Assembly: GCA_947359465.1 (NCBI GenBank)
Contig: OX375877.1
Coordinates: 73,482,698-73,546,697, forward strand
Source of the DNA: Metellina segmentata
Lineage: Eukaryota > Arthropoda > Arachnida > Araneae > Tetragnathidae
DNA: 64,000 nucleotides
Reading direction: 5' to 3'
Position numbers and translations under genes: made by a program. This document shows, one piece after another, positions 57,430 through 64,000 of this stretch. Below the pieces are notes generated by a model that was not told the origin of the DNA, ran no database searches, and saw nothing but the letters and a program-made list of their open reading frames with translations. How positions within the stretch are numbered: the first letter of the stretch is position 1; each line of letters opens with the position of its first letter.

Positions 57430-58800
57430 GGAACACAGAATAATTGAATTTCAAAGCTATTTTAAACCTGATCATTTGCATCATAACACAAAATGAGTGG
57501 AATCACTAAATGAACTATCCTGCTATCTAACAAGATACACCACAACTTGGACATTTGGCACTTGGTCTACTTCAAATCATAAACTTTGGAAATATACTTT
57601 ATCACTTCTATTATTCAAAACACTCTTCAAAGTTGATTTTTTGAATTTTCATCAGCAGTCTCGTGTTCTTCTGAATCGCATCCCTTTCTGGGAATCTCTT
57701 TCATTTCAGAGTTAATGTTTAGCTTTGGTAAAAAAGCCAAAAGTAGTAGGACATCAAATTCAAGCTGTAGCTGAGTTACTAGGGTAATTTGCTATTTTAT
57801 TTACCAAAAACCCTGCATGAGAGACAAGATGAACGTGCGTCATCACATGTTTTACGGTTCGATCCTTCATCAAACAACTTTTAAGGTAAGATTCTCAAAA
57901 AATCAAGATATCTTAATCAAAACAGTAGAATCTGGAATTCACAGATTACCCTCTAGTTCTCCAATGTCAGTCACCGATCTTTATTGATTGCAGCCCATAA
58001 GAGTTCAACTTTCCCAGGTGTTCTGCTTGTAGAAGGCCTTTCAACGGATGCACGGAAATCTTTCCAGTGTGTACCAAGCTTTTATTTGCACTACACTCAT
58101 TCATAGAGCCCAAAAAGTTTTCTTAGTAATCTGAATAGTTTCCGTGGGTGCATTTTCAAGTTGAACGCAAAAAAAATGCGATGCAAATTCGTTGCCCTGC
58201 TCGCATGGGCATTGTGAATGTGACGGTGTCACAGAACATATGCTCATTCAAGAGAGAGCTCTACTGTTTAGTACATGGGTTTGGGACTTTTCCCGTATGC
58301 ACATCAATGCATCGCAGAACATTCTCGTTACGTTAGCAATGACAGGATACTTTACGGACAGACCTTCTAGTATGTTACTCAATTTAAAATGTTATTAATT
58401 TTATGTTTATTTTATTTATTTTATTTATTCAGGACCAATATCAATGGAAATTGGGTAAAAAATGCACAATTGTTATTTTCAAATACTTTAATATTAATGA
58501 ACTTATCTGCCTTTGTGATTTTAGTAACATAAATCTTATTGCGTAATTCACTTATAAGGTGTTATCATAAAAACGGAAAATATCCTGTTTTGGAGGAGTA
58601 TATATGAATTAAGTGACAGAAAAATAAAAACAACTAGCATAAAAAAATATATATTTTTTTTTAACCTATAGAAGTGATAAGTTTTTTATTCAAATAATAT
58701 TTTACACCTCCTGAAAGAAGATAAACTAATGCGTATACAATAAATGTATCTATCTACATAAAAAAGGATGTGTGTGTGGGTATGTGGGTATATAAAAATC
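57430..58800. other. Presumed intron of the silk-like gene
   Basis: AT-rich. Short plus-strand frames at 57497-58398 lack support. No mini-exon was recognised. Confidence 0.45.
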
Positions 58801-59060
58801 TACAACTTTTATCAATCCACACCACATCTGGCACACTTATACTTTAGAACACTGTGGAAAACATAAGATATTACTTTCTTATCTTCAGATCAATCTGTGG
58901 TCATGAAAATTGGCACACAGGTAGTCCAAAAAGTGCCTTTCAAGGCCCCAATTTTAAAATACAAAGTTTGTTTTCCTGCAATATATGGATATGGACAAGG
59001 AAACACGTTCTACAGGAAACTGAAAGGATACAATGGTTCTTATTTTGGACGGGCGTTTTT
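58800..59060 (+). repeat. Dispersed repeat family C, copy 2
   Basis: ATGAAAATTGGCACACAGGT, AGTCCAAAAAGTGCC, GGCCCCAATTTTAAAATACA and GGACAAGGAAACACGTTC match 3770-3900. It is preceded by AATCCACACCACATCTGGCA, which recurs at about 59990 (AATCTACACCGCATTTGGTA), so the family extends into 59.9-60.1 kb. Confidence 0.65.
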
Positions 59061-59149
59061 CTTTAAAAGCTTAAATTTGACACAAGGAACGCCGTGTGAG
59101 TAATAATTAAATTATTTAATTTTTCATAACTTACATTTTGTACTGCTCG

Positions 59150-59255
59150 TGTTTCAAAATTACGTGGTGTTGTCCTAGGAACTTTCACTAAGGGACTGAT
59201 CCCGGACCGTCGTGAATAGCTCGTTGTGTTGCTCTACTACGACGTTAATAAAAAA
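59150..59255 (+). repeat. SINE family B, 3' part
   Basis: TTTCAAAATTACGTGGTGTTGTCC, GGGACTGATCCCGGACCGTCGTG and GTTGTGTTGCTCTACTACGACG match the family tail. Confidence 0.75.
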
Positions 59256-59389
59256 ATACCACTTACCAAAATACATTTTGTAGTTGAACACGAAAAGCCC
59301 AAACGAAAATCTCATTGATTATAAAAGCGTAATTTTGCTATTTGAGATCTGGGGAACCAGAATTAATACTTTATTTAATAATTTTGACT

Positions 59390-62317
59390 AGCAGAAATAC
59401 CCGGCCTTGCTCGAGTTGAATTAATAATCTGTTGATTAAAAAGTCATCATCAATTACTTTTCATAAAAACAATTGTTAGCATCATTTATGTGCACGGAAA
59501 AAAAATTAATATCGATTTTAACTTCTTCATCGCTTCTACAATTTACTTTGGACGCAAATATACACACATGCTGTATTCAATAATATAACCCATTTCATAT
59601 TCGTCGCACTTCCGTTGAAAGTTTTTTTTCTAGTGTGATTACTACAGAAGTTTGTTTTTAGTTTTTGAGTGACTACGAATATTTCCGTGAGTTCAATTTC
59701 AGTAAAAATAGCGAATTTTTGGCGGATAGTCTTGCACATAGTTTTCCTATTAATATGTTTTTTTTGTGCTATTCTTGGATCTAGTATGCGATATTTTCGA
59801 ATTTCACCATCAATATGAGAGGGTGTTAAATTAAATTGTTACGGCATTTGTGACTAATTTAGTTGAAAGTAAACGCAATTTTTCTTAAAAATTCCAATCA
59901 GTGGCAGGTGGAATAACGGAACTTCTGTTAGATATATAAAGCTGAGTTGACGTTTTTCTGTTCTCTATACAAATCTACCTTTCGACTAATCTACACCGCA
60001 TTTGGTACACTTATATCTTAGAACATTGTTGGTATGATAGGCTCATATCATCCCGCTTTCTATCTGTCCAATGGGGCTAAAAATTTACGGCATTTGTGAC
60101 GAATTTAGTTTGGAGCAAACGCATTCTTTCCTGAAAATTGTATTCTGTGGCATGTGGAATAACGGAGCTTGTGATAAAAATAAATGTCATCAGTGTAGAC
60201 AAACTAAACTCAATCAATAACAATTTTTTAATAAACAGTAGGTTGATTTTACGGCTCTTTTACAAAAAGAAAATAACTGCTTTCAACGAGCGATTCACAT
60301 ATATTTAAGTTGGTTAAGAACAGCTTCAATAAGTAGAGTAAGCAACTTCGACTTTCTGTGAATAAGGACAAATAATTTCAATATTTCAAAATTACTAACT
60401 GTGATATTATTACAATATCAACAAAATCTTGTTTAAAATTCCCTTTTTTCCAACAGACATACAGTTCTAAATTGAAACCTTATGATACTTTATAAAATTC
60501 AGAAATTAGGTGTCTAAATGGAAAGCACGTACCTATTTAGAATGATAGATGTAGTTACTTGACTATGAAGTACAGCTTTGATAACACCCATAAAACACGA
60601 AAAACAAATGAAATGTAATTGATTTTAATCGCGTTTCAATTTATCGTAACCCATCTTATTTAAATTTTTTTTAAAATTTACTTGTTATTTTAAAATAAAG
60701 ACTACACACTTAAAAAATATTTTTAATCGTATATTTTATTTATTTTATGATACAGAAATCTTCACACTATTACGTATTAAACCAGAGATTTAAAGAAAGT
60801 TGGTCGAAATGTACGTATACCACCAAGGAATTACCCATGCCTACTTATATTTTGCAGGAAATAAATAAATCATTAAAATTTAACTACTGAATAATATTTC
60901 TGCAATAGGTAAATACCGGAACGCATAAATGTAAACAGAAACAAAATTCCAATCTTTGAAAAAAAAATGCAGAATTCTGAAAATAAAGTCTGTTCTAGCG
61001 TGTATAATTTCGACTTCCTGAATATATTCTGAAATAAAACAATTCAACAAAAGACTTGAACAATATCGATAAAAACAGTAATGATTTATAAGCAAAACGA
61101 ACACACATTTATAATACTTAGAAATTCTCAAAAATGGCCGCAATATCTCGCTGTTACCTCAAATACCCAAGTAAAAATAATTCTAAATCAAAACAAAAAA
61201 ATGAATCATTAATTCTGACATTGCCAGATACTGAATAGCAAAATTACGTTTTAAATGAGTTTTTCTTTTGGGCTTTCGTGTTCTTTTGCAAAATATAAGT
61301 TATGTAAAATTAACTGCTTTAAATATTCTTTCTTCATCAATCAAATATTTATAAATATTATTTTCATCGTGGCAAGAAGTAAAAAGTCAGTTAAAACATG
61401 AATATTATGATTTAATTAAAAAAAATTGGTTTTTGATCAACACTTAAATTAATCTGAGCTGCGTATAGCAATCGTTTTATACTCAATGTTATTTCTATGG
61501 CGATTTTGAATTGCTTTTGGCTTAGTTCTTAAGTTAATTTTAGACATCTTTGAAGTCGAATTTTTCAAAATCCTATCTTAATACACCTCTACGGTATAAG
61601 AAGAATCACCCTGCAAAATTTCAGCTTCCTAGGACTTGTAGTTCTTGAGATACAGTGATGAGTGAGTGAGTGGTATTTGAATTTTATATACTATATAGAT
61701 TTATAATACCGTGTTTGTGTATTTGAGTTAACACATATTTAAGCATTACTTAATTTCAAAAATCATTATCGTCTTTATCAATATTTTTCAGCTCAGGAAA
61801 TTCGACACTTTGCACATCTTTCGTTTTTCACAATTCTGCATTTTTTTCCATCGGAATTTCGTTACTGTTTGTATATGTCTTTGTCTTTTACAAGAATTAA
61901 TCAAGAATTAAATGAATATATTTGCATCCGAAGTAAATTGTAGAAGCTATGAAAAAGTTAAAAAGAATTTTCCGTACAACATAAAGGATTGCATTGTTCT
62001 ATGTAAGAAAAGTGATTATTCTAATTTACTTTTCACTCAACATTCAACCGTTTCAACCCAAGCAACACCAGGTTTTTCAGATAGCTTTATAATAATATCC
62101 TTTGGCCTCTAATAACAACCTTTTTATTTAACAAATTCAGTGAGCTGTAAAGATGTTTCCCTAGCAATGTTTATTAATCAAATATAATAAAACACAGTAG
62201 TATTTAAGGATAAATATTTGTGCTTCAATGAATATCTATAAAACTTCAAAGTGTATATACACTTGCGTGAAGACTATTTCAATCATTAACACATTGAAAT
62301 AATATAAACTTATTTAC
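59390..62317. other. Intronic repeats, no exon seen
   Basis: 59390-60180 holds diverged repeat sequence beginning ACTAGCAGAAATACCCGGCC, with two related blocks around 59830-59940 and 60060-60175 (GGCATTTGTGACNAATTTAGTT, TGGAATAACGGA). The remainder is AT-rich without coding signals. Confidence 0.5.
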
Positions 62318-62347
62318 TTCCCGGATAGGATACATAATAATAACCAC
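62318..62347 (-). CDS. 30-nt phase-1 mini-exon (GGYYYVSYPG) of the silk-like gene
   Basis: Minus-strand exon between TTTGTATTTTAG and GGAA|GTAAAT. Phase 1 throughout, it reads G-GYYYVSYPG-(S/N). At 30 nt it is among the smallest exons in the window. Its Tyr-rich content matches the GYYV units of the terminal exon. Confidence 0.6.
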
Positions 62348-62349
62348 CT

Positions 62350-63805
62350 AAAATACAAAAACTAACATTAATAAATCAATGTAATTTCATTAAAAGCTAA
62401 TCAAGACCCAAAGAAATTGATATACTTATAAATTATCTGTATTTGATTAAGTAGTACGATATAATTAACAATTGTTTTCATTAAATTGAAACATAGTAAG
62501 GCTATTATTTCTGTAAGACGATTAATTTAAACCACATATTTGGAAATATCTTGAGATAATCATTGTTTACGACATCTCGCATAATTAAACCTCTGAGCAT
62601 AGCGATATTTGAGAATTGGATAGTGTTGCTTTTATTCTACAACGAACTTCAGGACTAAATAATTTCTATAGAATCCGTGGATTATTTTAACCTATAGAAA
62701 TACTATATTAATCTTTTGCTTAGAATATAATTCTTTGAAACGATTGGGCGTGTAATTGTTCTTTTCTTTGATTAGAATCTTTTAAAATTTGTATTGCTCT
62801 TTTCCTTCGAATAGAATCTTCGGTAAAGATACTATTCTCCAAGAAGTAGTTAAAAGTCATGCAAGGAAGACTGCAGGTGGAAAAGTCAAATGATACGTGT
62901 GAACACCCACTGAGAGGATTTAGATCAGTCTCTACAATACTTTATTCCATAAGATTGTGTTGTCATATACAAAATTATAGAAATAGGAGCTTCTGGTTAG
63001 TTAAAATATCTAAAAGCTTGTTCTTAGACAAGTTTCTGAATAGGTATATGTAGAGATCTGATACGAGAACGCTGTGCATTAATTTAGTTCAGTAGCAATT
63101 GCTTGTTATGTTGTATTTCTTGGAAGGTGAGATGTTCTGAAACAGGACGAAAATAAAACGAGTTCTAAAATTTGAGGATTAAAGTTCGCAATATTCTAAG
63201 TACATTGAGATTTAACTAAAACTTGAATTTGTATCCAGGATTGTTTTATCACCTTGTACTATCAGAACCGGGCTTTCTTTTATTACATTAAATTATGTAA
63301 GATTTTATTTTTTATTTGAAAATCTTATATCTTAAGAAGAAATCTGTCTCAAGCAGCAAAACTTTTGAACTCTGAGCTCGGGCGTCAATCTAGGTCAACG
63401 CAACTTGTTTTAGCTCGATATACTGTTCCTATATTGATACCGAAGAACGATAGAAGTAATACTTAATTTACAGCATTATATAAAAAGATATCCACTTAAA
63501 TTCAAACACGCATGAACACAAACCGTCAAAATTTATCCAAGTCGAAGAAGTCGACAAGCCAATAGGAAGAGTAAAGAGCAAAAATCCATGAAGCAGACAA
63601 AGTTCAATATACTGTTTGACGGCGAAACGAAATAGTGTAAGAAACTGAATTTTTGTTGTTGTCTGAAGCAGCAAAAACACTGTAGCGAAACCGAATAATA
63701 AACCTCTTTGCTTGTTAACCTGTAAGGATATTAAACAAATCAAGACCTAGGGAATTATTTTTAATGTTTTGTGTGTTGAAGTAAAACTAAACAATACTAG
63801 TTTCC
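62350..63805. other. Presumed intron, no exon seen
   Basis: AT-rich. The 91-codon minus frame at 63468-63743 is hydrophobic but has no splice or family support. Confidence 0.45.
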
Positions 63806-63810
63806 TTTAC

Positions 63811-63876
63811 CTGATCCACTACTTCCACCTGTACCTCCAGCTCCACCGGAGCCACCAGCACCTCCAGATTCACCAT
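63811..63876 (-). CDS. Gly-Ser exon of the silk-like gene
   Basis: A 66-nt minus-strand exon from CGCCATTAG to ATCAG|GTAAAG, phase 1 at both ends. It reads DGESGGAGGSGGAGGTGGS and SGS(G), a flexible Gly-rich linker like the GGGGS start of the exon at 53.8 kb. Confidence 0.65.
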
Positions 63877-63986
63877 CTAATGGCGAAAGCAACTCATTTA
63901 ATTCCTTTTGCTCTTTGTTTCAATAATCAATCTATAATTATGACACCACATTGAAATACCAAACGATACATCTAAAATTAACTTAC

Positions 63987-64000
63987 TGCTTATGTAGTAC
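63987..64000 (-). CDS. Partial mini-exon at the window edge (GYYIS)
   Basis: The last 14 bases read on the minus strand as G-TAC-TAC-ATA-AGC-A followed by GTAAGTT, a consensus donor. Phase 1 exit and the YYIS content fit the silk-like gene, so the gene continues past the right edge. Its start and signal peptide are outside the window. Confidence 0.5.

Noticed and set aside
56390..57496. 368-codon plus-strand frame of VVVGAA repeats
   Set aside because: It is the antisense of the 15-bp mucin repeat array, has no splice or promoter support, and the sense strand has phase-matched splice sites.
63468..63743. 91-codon hydrophobic minus-strand frame
   Set aside because: Lies in the presumed intron of the silk-like gene with no splice signals in phase.

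Overview
The window is AT-rich, repeat-dense eukaryotic DNA with GT-AG introns, large introns and many decayed DNA transposons and tRNA-derived SINEs. An arthropod, most likely a spider, is the best fit. The main reason is a minus-strand Gly/Tyr-rich silk-like gene made of phase-1 exons next to a Thr/Pro mucin-like exon. Tc1, mariner, DUF4817-type, hAT and Harbinger-like elements fit too. The taxonomic call is an inference. No CRISPR, prokaryotic operon or rRNA is present.

Host genes. (1) Plus strand, 4099-20485: six exons of a secreted pancreatic-lipase-family enzyme. It reads 351 aa without the signal-peptide exon, which was not found. The Ser-Asp-His triad and a full-length lid are present, and there is no C-terminal PLAT domain. 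(2) Plus strand, 22412-26689: a two-exon gene for a 75-aa cysteine-free secreted peptide, with a TATA box and a 4-kb intron. (3) Minus strand, 64000 down to 52324: a modular silk-like gene. It has a partial YYIS exon, a Gly-Ser exon, a 30-nt YYYV exon, a 355-codon DPSTVA/PTTTAA mucin-like exon, possibly a 78-nt exon, and a 1.5-kb terminal exon of GYYVPGSAGS-type repeats, a His tract and a GYVVKYG tail. Three more phase-1 exons of the same style lie beyond that stop codon, at 44.0, 41.1 and 39.3 kb. They imply alternative 3' ends or a neighbouring paralogue. (4) A weak candidate signal-peptide first exon lies at 31247-31304 (+).

Mobile DNA fills most of the rest. There is a 249-bp satellite at the left edge, Tc1-like remnants (5.9-6.9, 31.7-32.3, 47.7-49.9 kb), a full-length but frameshifted mariner with 25-bp terminal repeats (33.4-34.6 kb) and an internally deleted 592-bp mariner (27.2 kb). 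There is also a hAT derivative with an 8-bp target duplication (35.9-37.0 kb), hAT remnants with a 118-bp palindrome (42.3-43.6 kb) and a foldback DUF4817 element (39.5-40.3 kb). Two Harbinger-like MITEs (5.0 and 55.6 kb), retroelement pieces and at least ten SINE copies complete the set. The 47.7-kb Tc1 element is notable because a 91-bp piece of its transposase has expanded into a ten-unit minisatellite.

All readings were made by eye from splice signals, phase and family memory. No alignment, transcript or database search was run.
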